Source of the DNA: Bacteroidales bacterium
GTDB lineage: Bacteria; Bacteroidota; Bacteroidia; Bacteroidales; UBA932
DNA length: 64,000 nt
Assembly (NCBI GenBank): GCA_017469425.1
Contig: JAFUGJ010000024.1
Coordinates: forward strand, 1 to 64,000
Reading direction: 5' to 3'
Every line of letters begins with the position of its first letter. The first letter of the stretch is position 1. The position numbers and the translations under genes were made by a program. This document shows positions 16,378-25,113 of this stretch, piece by piece. Below the pieces are notes generated by a model. That model was given only the letters and a program-made list of their open reading frames with translations. It had not been told where the DNA came from and did no database searches.

Positions 16378-17301
16378 TCAGTTCTTTACGGTAACATCCA
16401 CATGGGGGAAACTGAACTCGATGCCGCGTTTGGGCAGTTGGTCGTACAGGTTCTCGTTAATCCAGAAGAACACATCCCAGTATTTTTCGGCAGTCGTCCA
16501 GGTGCGGGTGACGAATTCCACGGTGCTTTCCTTGAGGTTGAGAATCGCAACGAAGGGGTCGGCGGCTCCGGGAGTCGCTGAATCGATTACATCCGGATTC
16601 GATTTGATGATTTCCAGTATGGTCTGCTTCGCATTCTCGACATCCGTGCCGTAGGCGACATTGATGTTGATATCCACGCGGCGCAGGGGATTGACGGAGA
16701 AGTTGTTGATGTTGCCGCTCGCAAGGGCGCCGTTTGGAATGAAAATGACGCGGTTGTCGAGGGTGGTGAGCTTGGTGCTGGTGATGTTGATTTCGGTAAC
16801 AGTGCCTGTAAATCCTTGTGCTTCAATAAAATCACCTGCTTTGACAGGCTTGAATACCAGCAGCATGATGCCTCCGGCAAAGTTCTGCACGGTGCCGCTC
16901 AGGGCCATGCCTATTGCCATGCCGCCTGCGGCGAGAAGCGCAGCCAGAGAGGTGGTATTTACACCCAGTGCGCCTACTGTAATGATGATGAGGAGTACCC
17001 ATAATGTGATGGATACCAGGCTCTTGACAAACGATGCAAGGGCTGCGTCGGAGCCTTTGCGCTCAAATGCCCTTGATACGATTTTGGTGACCTTTTTGAT
17101 GAGCCACGCACCGATGAGATAAATTGCAAGGGCTGCTATGACCTTGAGTCCGAAATGCAGGGCCTGCTGGCCGAGATTCTGAAGGAGAACATTGGGTTCG
17201 GTGTTTTTCAGGGTTTCCAGGGTCGCAGCCGTCTTTGCCTGCAGTGAATCGGCCGTGAATTTCTCGACAGCCGTCTGAGCTTGTAGAATTGGAATTAACA
17301 T
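16378..17301 (-). CDS. mscS: Small-conductance mechanosensitive channel (MscS family)
   Basis: This encodes a 307-residue MscS-type channel of the inner membrane. An N-terminal region (residues 1-45) with a signal-like start is followed by three membrane helices; the pore helix reads SLAALLAAGGMAIGMALSGTVQNFAGG, with the Gly/Ala packing of TM3, then LVFKPVKAGDFIEAQGFTGTVTEI, the beta-domain signature. The C-terminal alpha/beta vestibule follows. The length and layout are close to E. coli MscS (286). It is last in a minus-strand run below argH and the nitroreductase and may have its own promoter in the 60-base gap. Confidence 0.95.
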   Translation of the reverse strand: MLIPILQAQTAVEKFTADSLQAKTAATLETLKNTEPNVLLQNLGQQALHFGLKVIAALAIYLIGAWLIKKVTKIVSRAFERKGSDAALASFVKSLVSITLWVLLIIITVGALGVNTTSLAALLAAGGMAIGMALSGTVQNFAGGIMLLVFKPVKAGDFIEAQGFTGTVTEINITSTKLTTLDNRVIFIPNGALASGNINNFSVNPLRRVDININVAYGTDVENAKQTILEIIKSNPDVIDSATPGAADPFVAILNLKESTVEFVTRTWTTAEKYWDVFFWINENLYDQLPKRGIEFSFPHVDVTVKN

Positions 17302-17361
17302 ATAGATAGGGGATTTAAAATATATTCAACTTAACATAATATAAATTGTGTAACAAAAGGC

Positions 17362-18045
17362 TTATTTCCCGCTCCATTCGAAATTTTCCTTTCCGGCACC
17401 GACTTCAAAGTTGTATTTTACAATTCCAAGGTCGATGTTGACATAGCCTGCAAACGAATATTGCGTCCTTGCTTCGACTTTTCCGTCCTTGTGCAGGATG
17501 AATTTGAATTTCTGCTGGTTGATGGCCGTTGGCGCCAGCACGGCGGCCTGCATGCCGTTTATGAACCATTCGGGCAGCTCATCCTTCTCTGCTTCATAAA
17601 AACGCTCTATGGGTTTAATGGAATGCTGCACTCCGGGGATTTCTCCATATCCGAGGGCTATTACGCAGTGTACGGTGTCGTCAGGACGCAGGCTGAATGC
17701 GCCGTCAACTTTTTTATATGTGAGTCCGACCCAGCATGAATTCAGCCCCAGGCTTTGTGCGAGAATTACCAGTTTTTCACCGTGATAACCGATTTTTTCT
17801 TCATTCAGCTTTCCTTTCGGACCGGCCATGACAAGATAGTTGCGCACTCCTGAAAAGGTTCCATACTTGAGAATGCCGCTGCTGAAGGCCCTGGGCTCCT
17901 CCAGAACCAGCTGAATGTTGAGTCCGGCATCTTCGTTAGCTTCGGAAATAGCTGTGCGGAGCTTTTCAACTATCTCAGAATCAATGCTTTTGGGGAGATA
18001 CTTTCGCACCGAATGGCGCGCTTTTAATGCTTCGAGAACTTCCAT
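17362..18045 (-). CDS. Nitroreductase-family flavoprotein
   Basis: This encodes 227 residues of the nitroreductase fold. ALKARHSVRKYLPKSID at the N-terminus is the FMN phosphate-binding motif, LGLNSCWVGLTYKK is a flavin-contact strand, and MQAAVLAPTAINQQKF is the second duplicated half, as in the TM1586-like nitroreductase subfamily. The substrate is unknown; it could reduce nitro, quinone or flavin-like compounds in the cytoplasm. It starts 18 bases after the argH stop on the same strand, so it may be transcribed with argE-argH, although no arginine role is obvious. Confidence 0.85.
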   Translation of the reverse strand: MEVLEALKARHSVRKYLPKSIDSEIVEKLRTAISEANEDAGLNIQLVLEEPRAFSSGILKYGTFSGVRNYLVMAGPKGKLNEEKIGYHGEKLVILAQSLGLNSCWVGLTYKKVDGAFSLRPDDTVHCVIALGYGEIPGVQHSIKPIERFYEAEKDELPEWFINGMQAAVLAPTAINQQKFKFILHKDGKVEARTQYSFAGYVNIDLGIVKYNFEVGAGKENFEWSGK

Positions 18046-18063
18046 ATGCTTATTTTTTGCAAA

Positions 18064-19401
18064 TTAATACATTTTCTTTAATATGTCACAGGCTTTGTGT
18101 ACGGCGTCGAATCCGAAGCTGCTTTCGAGGGCGGCGAAGCGGGTGGCTATTTCTGCGTTGCAGAGATTCCCGATGGACCCTTCGTGGGTGTGGTTGAGCC
18201 TGCCCTTGAAGCTGAAGCGCCTTTCCTGAATCTCCTGCCCTACCTGCCTGTAGGCGTCACGGAACGGAACCCCTTCCCCTACCCTGCGGTTGACTTCTTC
18301 CACGCTGAAGGAGAGGGCGTAGCGGGAATCGGACATGAGGTCTTTGCTTACCTGCATCTCCCCTATTGCAAAGCTTGCAATGTCAAGACAGTCGCCAAGT
18401 TCTTCAAACAGTGGCAGATATATTTCTTTCACAAGCTGCATGTCGCGGAAATACCCGGAAGGAAGATTCGCACAGATGCTTCGAATCTGTTCCGGAGCCG
18501 CTGCGATACGGTTGCAGTGCGCCCTGATGAGCTCGAAGACATCGGGGTTTTTCTTGTGTGGCATGATGCTGGAGCCGGTAGTGAGGGCGTCGGGAAGCTT
18601 CACGAAACCGAAATTCTGGCTGTTGAAAAGGCAGCAGTCGAAAGCGAGCCTGCCGAGGGTTTCAGCAACGGAAGCCAGGGCGGATGCGACTATGCGCTCC
18701 GTCTTTCCCCTGCTCATCTGGGCATATACCACATTGTAGTCCAGGCCGTCGAAACCAAGGAGGCTGGTGGTGAGGGTCCTGTCGAGTGGTGCCGAAGAAC
18801 CATATCCGGCTGCGGAGCCCAAAGGGTTGCGGTTAGTCACCTTCCATGCTCCGAGAAGCACTTCCAGGTCGTTGCACAGGCTTTCGGCGTAGGCTCCGAA
18901 CCAAAGTCCGAACGACGAAGGCATGGCTACCTGCAGATGGGTGTAGCCCGGCATGAGGATGTCCTTGCATTCCTCGCTCCTTGCCTGCAGGACGGCGAAC
19001 AGCTCCTTTACCTTTCCCACGATGCCCTCTATCCCGGCACGGGAAAAGAGCTTCAGGTCAAGCAGGACCTGGTCGTTGCGGGAACGCCCAGTATGCACCT
19101 TCTTTCCAAGGTCGCCAAGCTTCCGGGTAAGCAGGAATTCAACCTGTGAATGAATGTCCTCGATGCCTTCTTCAATGACGAATTCTCCGGCCAGGGCCTT
19201 GGCATGAAGGGCTTCCAGCTCCGGAAGCAGCTGCCTCAGTTCGCCGTCTTCCAGCAGGCCCACCTTGCATAGCATGGTGATGTGCGCCATGGTTCCGAGA
19301 ATGTCGTAGGGTGCAAGAAGGAGGTCGAGCTCCCTGTCTTTTCCCACGGTGAACTTCTCAATTTTCGAATCGGTAGCAAAGCCTTTGTCCCAAAGTTTCA
19401 T
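18064..19401 (-). CDS. argH: Argininosuccinate lyase
   Basis: This encodes ArgH, 445 residues, which splits argininosuccinate to arginine and fumarate, the last step of arginine synthesis. The superfamily signature GSSIMPHKKNPDVFE lies at about residues 265-279, with the catalytic Ser in its flexible loop; THLQVAMPSSFGLW and HTGRSRNDQVLLDLKLF supply the other two conserved regions. The ATG overlaps the argE stop by 3-4 bases, so the two are coupled. It is about 15 residues shorter than E. coli ArgH but has all conserved blocks. Confidence 0.97.
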   Translation of the reverse strand: MKLWDKGFATDSKIEKFTVGKDRELDLLLAPYDILGTMAHITMLCKVGLLEDGELRQLLPELEALHAKALAGEFVIEEGIEDIHSQVEFLLTRKLGDLGKKVHTGRSRNDQVLLDLKLFSRAGIEGIVGKVKELFAVLQARSEECKDILMPGYTHLQVAMPSSFGLWFGAYAESLCNDLEVLLGAWKVTNRNPLGSAAGYGSSAPLDRTLTTSLLGFDGLDYNVVYAQMSRGKTERIVASALASVAETLGRLAFDCCLFNSQNFGFVKLPDALTTGSSIMPHKKNPDVFELIRAHCNRIAAAPEQIRSICANLPSGYFRDMQLVKEIYLPLFEELGDCLDIASFAIGEMQVSKDLMSDSRYALSFSVEEVNRRVGEGVPFRDAYRQVGQEIQERRFSFKGRLNHTHEGSIGNLCNAEIATRFAALESSFGFDAVHKACDILKKMY

Positions 19402-20450
19402 AAGTTGAAGCCATCTAATAATTTGACATAGCCTTCAATGGCGGAGGTTATTTCGCTGCGGAGGACGAATTCGTCGGCCCCGTGTGAACGGGAGGATTCC
19501 CCCGGGCCAATCTTGACTGCCGGGAAATCCGCGAGCGCCCAGTTGCTTAGCGTGGGAGAGCCGAATGTGCCGAAGCCCAGTTCCGCCGCCCTGCGCACAA
19601 ATGGATGTGACGCATCAGTATGCGAGCTCTTCCTCCGCATTGAGCGGGGCGTCACATCGCTTGCTACATTCTCCCGTATGGTCTGCAGGATTTCTTCGTT
19701 GGAGTACATGCCGTTCGGGCGTACATCGACCACGAACCTGCATGTGTCCGGCACCACATTATGCTGGGTACCCGCTTCTATCATGGTGACGCTCATCTTT
19801 ACAGGACCGAGGAACTCCGACACCCGGCCAAAGCGATATCTGCGCAGCCAGTCGATGTCTTTCAGCGCCTTGTAAATGGCATTATCCCCTTCTTCCCTTG
19901 CGGCGTGCCCGCTCTTGCCATGCGCCGTGCAGTCCAGTACCATAAGCCCCCTCTCAGCAAGGGCCAGTCGCATTCCGGTCGGCTCGCCGAAAATGCCGAA
20001 ATCCACATGTCCGATTTCCGGCAGCAACTGCTCCATCCCTCCCCTGCCGCTGTTCTCTTCTTCAGCGGTCGCGCTCCATATCAGGCGGTAGGGCTGTTCT
20101 TTTCCGGTCAGTTCTTCAAATGCTGCAAGCAGCGCCACTACCGAAGCCCCGTCGTCATTGGAGCCGAGCCCGTAAATCCTGTCGCCTTCGAGGGCCGGGT
20201 CGTACGGGTCGCGGGTGTAGCTTGCCGCAGGACGGACGGTGTCGATATGCGCGTTCAGCAGTATTGCAGGCCCTTTGCATGGCCTTGTGTCGGCTGAATC
20301 CAGCCACAGGTTGTTGCCTTTTCTATGGCAGTGCAGCCCTCTTGTCTGAAGCCAGCTTTCAAGCATGGCCGCAACCCGGTCTTCTTCCCCGCTGTGCGAG
20401 GGAATGGCTATCATCCGGCGCAGAAGCTCTATGTAATCGGCAATGTGCAT
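19398..20450 (-). CDS. argE: M20-family N-acylornithine/N-acylcitrulline deacylase
   Basis: This encodes a 350-residue M20 zinc deacylase. LLNAHIDTV gives the first His-x-Asp metal site, GLGSNDDGAS the bridging Asp, TAEEENSGRGG the catalytic Glu pair, and SHGADEFV the C-terminal His. In a pathway that uses a succinylornithine-type transcarbamylase the expected substrate is the N-acylated citrulline, giving free citrulline for ArgG. The ATG at 20450 (MHIADYIELL) is chosen; an upstream in-frame TTG is inside the -7 element TATATTTG (20460-20467). It heads the argE-argH transcription unit, separated from the other arg genes by the divergent ATP-grasp gene. Confidence 0.88.
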   Translation of the reverse strand: MHIADYIELLRRMIAIPSHSGEEDRVAAMLESWLQTRGLHCHRKGNNLWLDSADTRPCKGPAILLNAHIDTVRPAASYTRDPYDPALEGDRIYGLGSNDDGASVVALLAAFEELTGKEQPYRLIWSATAEEENSGRGGMEQLLPEIGHVDFGIFGEPTGMRLALAERGLMVLDCTAHGKSGHAAREEGDNAIYKALKDIDWLRRYRFGRVSEFLGPVKMSVTMIEAGTQHNVVPDTCRFVVDVRPNGMYSNEEILQTIRENVASDVTPRSMRRKSSHTDASHPFVRRAAELGFGTFGSPTLSNWALADFPAVKIGPGESSRSHGADEFVLRSEITSAIEGYVKLLDGFNL

Positions 20451-20459
20451 ATATGTGTT

Positions 20460-20467
20460 CAAATATA
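20460..20467 (-). promoter_or_regulatory. -7 element of argE
   Basis: TATATTTG on the minus strand, nine bases before the argE ATG. No ARG-like box pair like those at carA and argR is seen here. Confidence 0.5.
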
Positions 20468-20479
20468 CATATTTTTGAC

Positions 20480-20487
20480 TAAATTTG
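20480..20487 (+). promoter_or_regulatory. -7 element of the ATP-grasp gene
   Basis: TAAATTTG on the plus strand, 31 bases before the GTG start at 20519, divergent from and only 12 bases away from the argE -7 element. Confidence 0.45.
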
Positions 20488-20518
20488 CGCCCTAATTCTA
20501 AACTGAAAGTCTATACCT

Positions 20519-21379
20519 GTGAAGCCAACCGTTTCAGAGTTCCTGAAAGTGTATTTCAGATACCGCCGCAAGATGGGCAAGTGGGGCAATCTCCGCCATC
20601 CCTCCCTCTTTTCCGAGAAGATGCAATGGCTCAAATTGTATTACAGAAATCCCCTCTATACCACCATGGCCGACAAAAATGCGGCAAAAGCTTATGTCGA
20701 TTCCCTTCTCGGTCCGGGTTACACCGTTCCCTCTCTCGGGATTTATGAAAAGGCCGGGGATATAGCCTGGGAAGCACTCCCCTCCCGCTTCGTGCTCAAG
20801 TGCACGCACGACAGCGGAGGCTACCGTATCTGCAAGGATAAAGAAGTTTTTGACAAGGAGGAAGCCGCCTCTTTTCTGGACAAGCGCCTGAAAATGGATT
20901 ACTCCGTGCACAAGTCGGAATGGGTCTATGCCGGCATTCCGCACCTCATTATTGCGGAGGAATACCTTACGGAAGGGCCCGAGACTGATTTGAACGGCCT
21001 TCCTGACTACAAGTTCATGTGTTTCGACGGAAAGGTTCACAGCGTGATGGTCTGCATCGACCGTGGAATAGGAGAGGTCAAATACTATTTCTTCGACAGG
21101 AACTGGAGCCTGCTTCGCATCAACCAGTGGGGCGCCTCGGCTCCGAAAGGGTTCACGCTCCCCCGCCCGGAGAACATGGATGAAATGTTCGACATTGCAG
21201 CCAGGCTGAGCAATGGAATCCCGTTCGTGAGGGTGGACCTCTACAATGTGCACGGAAAGATTTATTTCGGGGAATTCACCTTCTTCCCCAAGAGCGGGCT
21301 CGACCTCGACCTGCTTCCTTCTACCGACCGTCTGTACGGGGAGATGATGCATCTGCCTGCACCAGGGTCTTCCCTATGA
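20519..21379 (+). CDS. TupA-like ATP-grasp protein (polysaccharide/teichuronopeptide type)
   Basis: This encodes 286 residues of the ATPgrasp_TupA family. Hallmarks are the N-terminal MGKWGNLRHPSLFSEKMQWLKLYYRNPLYTTMADK, the nucleotide-binding strand FVLKCTHDSGG, the pair IIAEEYL and PDYKFMCFDGKV, and a C-terminal VRVDLYNVHGKIYFGEFTFFP that contains the metal-binding acidic residues. Relatives are found in capsule and exopolysaccharide loci as amidoligases or glycosyltransferase-like enzymes. The GTG start keeps the conserved N-terminus. It sits inverted between argB and argE, and its 3' end overlaps argB tail-to-tail by 59 bases. It is the only non-arginine gene within this run. Confidence 0.82.
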   Translation: MKPTVSEFLKVYFRYRRKMGKWGNLRHPSLFSEKMQWLKLYYRNPLYTTMADKNAAKAYVDSLLGPGYTVPSLGIYEKAGDIAWEALPSRFVLKCTHDSGGYRICKDKEVFDKEEAASFLDKRLKMDYSVHKSEWVYAGIPHLIIAEEYLTEGPETDLNGLPDYKFMCFDGKVHSVMVCIDRGIGEVKYYFFDRNWSLLRINQWGASAPKGFTLPRPENMDEMFDIAARLSNGIPFVRVDLYNVHGKIYFGEFTFFPKSGLDLDLLPSTDRLYGEMMHLPAPGSSL

Positions 21380-22082
21380 AGACTTCCCTGACTCCCCTGC
21401 CGAGCGAGGCGAAGGCATTGTCAATTTTGGGAATCATCCCTCCGGAAACCGCAGCGGATGACTTCAGCGCCAGGTAGGAATCTGGAGTTATGCTTCGGAT
21501 GAGCACTCCGTCCTTATCCAGTACACCCTCTTTTTCAAAACAATACCTGAGACTTACTTCGTATCGGTCGGCAAGGGCGGCGGCCAGCTCCGCTGCTATG
21601 GAATCTGCATTGGTATTGAGAAGGGTGGTTCCGTCGAAACTAAGCGGCGCGAACACGGGTGTGACACCGCTTTCCAGAAGTCTGCAGATTGCATCCGCAT
21701 TCACTTCGCGAACATCGCCCACATAGCCGTAGTCGATTTGTGCGGAAGCGCGTTTTACTGCCTTGATGCAGGCAAGGTCGGCTCCGCTCAGCCCAAGGGC
21801 GTTCTCCCCTCTATGCTGCAGGGCTGCAACTATGTTCCTGTTCACCAGGCCGCCGTAGGTCATAATGGCAACTTCGAGGGTGGCCTTGTCGGTTATCCTC
21901 CTGCCGTCCACCATTTTTACCGGGATGCCGAGCCTGCCGCAGAGTTCGCTTGCGCTCCTTCCTCCCCCGTGGACGAGAATCTTCGGCCCTTCCACCTCAT
22001 GGAAAGAGTCGAGAAAAGAGCCGAGGGATGCGGGATTCTCCACGATGGCCCCGCCAACCTTCAATATGGAAAGCTTTCTCAT
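21321..22082 (-). CDS. argB: Acetylglutamate kinase family (N-acylglutamate kinase)
   Basis: This encodes ArgB, 253 residues, an amino-acid kinase that phosphorylates the gamma-carboxylate of N-acylglutamate. ILKVGGAIVE and ILVHGGGRSASEL form the phosphate-binding glycine loops; VDGRRITDKATLEVA carries the substrate-binding Arg; GGMIPKIDNA near residue 217 holds the catalytic Lys. In a succinyl-type pathway the real substrate may be N-succinylglutamate. The ATG overlaps the argF' stop by 4 bases. Its 3' end overlaps the opposing ATP-grasp gene by 59 bases. It is last in the argR-argG-argC-argD-argF'-argB run. Confidence 0.95.
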   Translation of the reverse strand: MRKLSILKVGGAIVENPASLGSFLDSFHEVEGPKILVHGGGRSASELCGRLGIPVKMVDGRRITDKATLEVAIMTYGGLVNRNIVAALQHRGENALGLSGADLACIKAVKRASAQIDYGYVGDVREVNADAICRLLESGVTPVFAPLSFDGTTLLNTNADSIAAELAAALADRYEVSLRYCFEKEGVLDKDGVLIRSITPDSYLALKSSAAVSGGMIPKIDNAFASLGRGVREVFIGKTLVQADASSPRTDGR

Positions 22083-23026
22083 AGCGATTCGAGCATCCTC
22101 TTCATCACCACCTGTGCCGACACCACCCTGTTGGCAGCCTCGGGAATAACCAGGCTCCGGGCTGAATCGATAACTTCGTCGGTCACAATCACATTGCGCC
22201 TTACGGGCAGGCAGTGCATGAAGTAAGCGTTGTTGGTAACTGCCATGTGTGCGGCGTCTATGGTCCAGGAAGGGTCCTTGCAGAGAATCTTGCCGTAGTC
22301 GCGTACCGACGACCAGTTCTTGGCATACACGAAGTCCGCCCCTTCCAGGGCTTTCATCTGGTCGTATTCTATGCGGGCGTTTCCGGCAAACTGCGGCTCC
22401 AGTTCGTATCCTTCAGGCTGGGTGATGACAAGGTCGACATCCGCCGCGTTCATCCATTCCGCAAAGGAATTCGGAACGGCCTGCGGGAGTGCCCGGGGAT
22501 GCGGCGCCCAGCTCAGCACGACCTTGGGCCGCGTGCATTTGCGGTATTCCTCTATGGTGATGAGGTCTGCGAATGCCTGACAAGGGTGAACCGTGGCCGA
22601 TTCCAGGCTGATGACGGGCTTTCCGCTGTACTGCACGAACTGCTGCAGCACGGTTTCGGCATAGTCTGCCTCCTTGTCGGCAAGCCCTGCGAACGACCGC
22701 ACCCCGATGATGTCGCAATAGCTTCCTATGACCGGGATGGCCTCGCGCAGATGCTCGCTCCTGTCGCCGTCCATCACCACGCCGAGCTCGGTTTCGAGTT
22801 TCCAGCTGTCGCCGTTCACATTCAGCACTATGGGGTTCATTCCCAGGTTCAGCGCGGCCTTCTGCGAACTCAGGCGGGTGCGCAGGCTGCTGTTGAAAAA
22901 TACCAGGATGATGGTCTTGTTTTCTCCGAGATGCTTCCAGCCGAAGGGATTGGCCTTGACTGCGGCGGCTTCTTTCAGCGCTGCGTCGAGCGGACCTATG
23001 TCGCCTACATGGAAAAAGGATTTCAT
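22079..23026 (-). CDS. argF': N-succinylornithine carbamoyltransferase-type enzyme
   Basis: This encodes a 315-residue transcarbamylase matching the Bacteroidetes N-succinyl-L-ornithine carbamoyltransferase rather than ordinary ArgF. The carbamoyl-phosphate motif reads FFNSSLRTRLSSQKAALNLGMN (residues 43-64); WKLETE and MHCLPVRRN are also characteristic. The specificity residue at position 90, Pro in the Bacteroides enzyme and Glu in the acetylornithine enzyme, is Ser here, which is compatible with the succinyl type. The frame continues open upstream, but the ATG giving MKSFFHVGDIG is the family start and overlaps argD by 4 bases. Confidence 0.93.
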   Translation of the reverse strand: MKSFFHVGDIGPLDAALKEAAAVKANPFGWKHLGENKTIILVFFNSSLRTRLSSQKAALNLGMNPIVLNVNGDSWKLETELGVVMDGDRSEHLREAIPVIGSYCDIIGVRSFAGLADKEADYAETVLQQFVQYSGKPVISLESATVHPCQAFADLITIEEYRKCTRPKVVLSWAPHPRALPQAVPNSFAEWMNAADVDLVITQPEGYELEPQFAGNARIEYDQMKALEGADFVYAKNWSSVRDYGKILCKDPSWTIDAAHMAVTNNAYFMHCLPVRRNVIVTDEVIDSARSLVIPEAANRVVSAQVVMKRMLESL

Positions 23027-24144
23027 ATCAGTTCTTGCAATGCGTTGACGAATGTGCAGGCGTCTTCCTTGCTCGTGCAGAGCGGGGCAAGGAGCCTGAT
23101 GATGTTTTTCCCGGCAACACCGGTGAAAATGTGCTTTTCGTATAGAAGGGCGCTCCGTATGGGGGCGACATTGCAGTTGAATTCGATGCCGAGCATCAGC
23201 CCGCGCCCGCGAACTTCCTTGATTAAAGTAGAGGCAGGGATGATGGACGAGAGGTATTCGCCCGTTTCGAGAGCGTTCTGCACGAGCTTTTCCTCCACGA
23301 TGATGTCGAGAACGGCATTTGCTGCTGCCATTGCGAGGTAATTTCCTCCGAATGTGGTTCCCAGCCTTCCCTTCACCGCCTTGAATTCCGGCGAAAGCAT
23401 GATGGCTCCGCAGGGGAAACCGTTGGCTATGCCCTTCCCCATTGTGATGATGTCGGGACGGATGCCTGCCCACTGATGGGCGAAGAAGCGTCCGCTGCGC
23501 CCGTATCCACTCTGTACCTCGTCGAGAATCAGCACCGCACCATGTCGCGTGCAGAGCTCTCGGAGTTCCTTCATGAAGGTGTCGGAGGGGATGTTGATGC
23601 CTCCGCATCCCTGTATTCCTTCTATGATTACCCCGGCCACATCGCCTTTGGCAAGTTCCGCTTCCACTCCGGCGGCGTCGTCCAGATTGCAGAAGGTGAC
23701 TTTGTGCACCGCATTGAAAGGCGACACTATTGCTGGATTGTCGGTTACCGCAACAGCTCCCGATGTCCTGCCGTGGAAACTTTTCCGGAAGGCAATGATG
23801 CGGTCTTTTCCCGTATGGAACGACGCCATCTTAAGTGCATTCTCATTGGATTCCGCTCCCGAATTGTCGAGGAAAAGGGAATAGTCGCCATAGCCGGAAA
23901 CTTCCCCCAGCTTGCGGGCGAGTTCTTCCTGGAGCGGGTTGTGCACGGAGTTGGAATAGAATCCTATCTTTTTCGCCTGCTGCGTAAGGGCTTCGACATA
24001 TTTGGGATGGCAGTGTCCCACCGAAATTACGGCATGCCCCCCGTAGAGGTCGAGATATTTGTTTCCTTCACTGTCCCAGACCGTACAGCCGGAGGCTTTT
24101 ACGGGGGTGACATCGAACAGCGAATATACATCGAAAAGTTCCAT
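23023..24144 (-). CDS. argD: N-acylornithine aminotransferase
   Basis: This encodes a 373-residue class III PLP aminotransferase that converts N-acylglutamate semialdehyde to N-acylornithine with glutamate as donor. GGHAVISVGHCHPKYVEAL near the N-terminus, FLDNSGAESNENALKMA for cofactor binding, ILDEVQSGYGRSGRFFAHQ with the PLP Asp, and ITMGKGIANGFPCGA with the Schiff-base Lys are all present. The order argC-argD-argF'-argB is tightly packed (3-base gap upstream, 4-base overlap downstream), so one message is very likely. Confidence 0.95.
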   Translation of the reverse strand: MELFDVYSLFDVTPVKASGCTVWDSEGNKYLDLYGGHAVISVGHCHPKYVEALTQQAKKIGFYSNSVHNPLQEELARKLGEVSGYGDYSLFLDNSGAESNENALKMASFHTGKDRIIAFRKSFHGRTSGAVAVTDNPAIVSPFNAVHKVTFCNLDDAAGVEAELAKGDVAGVIIEGIQGCGGINIPSDTFMKELRELCTRHGAVLILDEVQSGYGRSGRFFAHQWAGIRPDIITMGKGIANGFPCGAIMLSPEFKAVKGRLGTTFGGNYLAMAAANAVLDIIVEEKLVQNALETGEYLSSIIPASTLIKEVRGRGLMLGIEFNCNVAPIRSALLYEKHIFTGVAGKNIIRLLAPLCTSKEDACTFVNALQELI

Positions 24145-24147
24145 AAT

Positions 24148-25113
24148 CTACCATCTGTTTGCCTTCAGCGCGAGCCCGGTCTTTTCCGGGATGCCGAAGA
24201 GTATGTTCATGTTCTGTACCGCCTGGCCGGAAGCTCCCTTCAGGAGATTGTCGATGACGCAGGTAATGTGGAGTTTGCTCCCGTATTTGCGGGGATATAC
24301 CAGGGCTTTGTTGGTTCCAGTGACCATTTTGAGGTCGGGATTTTCCTTGCAGACGAAGGTAAAGGGTTCGTCGCGGTAGTATTCTTCATATAGCTGGACG
24401 GCCTCTTCTTCGGTGAGTCCGCAGTCAAAATATGCCGACACCAGTATCCCCCTTGTGAAATCCCCCCGGATGGGTACGAAGTTGATGTTTCCGCTCCATG
24501 AAGGGGAAAAACTCAGCAGGGTTTCGCGGATTTCCGCAAGATGCTGGTGGGTGAATGGCTTGTAGATGGAAAGGTTGTCGCTCCGCCAGCTGAAATGCGT
24601 GGTTTCGCTGGGCTTCTGCCCCGCCCCTGTCGAGCCGGTGATGCCGGTAATGTGCACTTCGGAAAGCAATCCCGCTTTTGCGGCGGGCAGCAGGGCAAGC
24701 TGGATGGCGGTGGCGAAACATCCCGGATTTGCAAGATGCTTTGCTCCCGCTATCCTGCTTCTGAAGGCTTCAGGGAGCGCGTAGATGTAATCTCCGGCAT
24801 CTGCCGCCAGGCGGAAGTCGTTGCTGAGGTCTATGATGCATCCGGAATATCCGGGAGGGAAGGATGCGGTAATCTGTGCGGATTTGCCATGGCCGGAACA
24901 GAGGAACACCACATCGGCATCGCTCACCGGAGCGGATTCGGAAAAGGTCAGGGAACAGTCGCCGAACAGGTCGGCGTGGGCCTTCCACAGCGCTTCTCCG
25001 GCATGGCTGGCGCTCTGCGCAAACACGATTTCGACCTCCGGATGGTTAATGAGTATGCGGATGAGCTCCCCTGCCGTGTAACCGGCTGCGCCTATGATTC
25101 CTGCCTTTATCAT
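24148..25113 (-). CDS. argC: N-acyl-gamma-glutamyl-phosphate reductase
   Basis: This encodes a 321-residue NAD(P)H-dependent reductase that makes N-acylglutamate semialdehyde. The N-terminal Rossmann motif GIIGAAGYTAGELIRIL is followed by the catalytic Cys in KHLANPGCFATAIQLALLP and by TGSTGAGQKPSETTHF. The length is typical of the short, Bacteroidetes-type ArgC. The ATG overlaps the argG stop by 4 bases, and argD begins 3 bases after the stop. Confidence 0.96.
   Translation of the reverse strand: MIKAGIIGAAGYTAGELIRILINHPEVEIVFAQSASHAGEALWKAHADLFGDCSLTFSESAPVSDADVVFLCSGHGKSAQITASFPPGYSGCIIDLSNDFRLAADAGDYIYALPEAFRSRIAGAKHLANPGCFATAIQLALLPAAKAGLLSEVHITGITGSTGAGQKPSETTHFSWRSDNLSIYKPFTHQHLAEIRETLLSFSPSWSGNINFVPIRGDFTRGILVSAYFDCGLTEEEAVQLYEEYYRDEPFTFVCKENPDLKMVTGTNKALVYPRKYGSKLHITCVIDNLLKGASGQAVQNMNILFGIPEKTGLALKANRW

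Noticed and set aside
22079-23608. 509-codon version of argF'
   Set aside because: The added N-terminus is argD read in another frame; family members start at MKSFFHVGDI.
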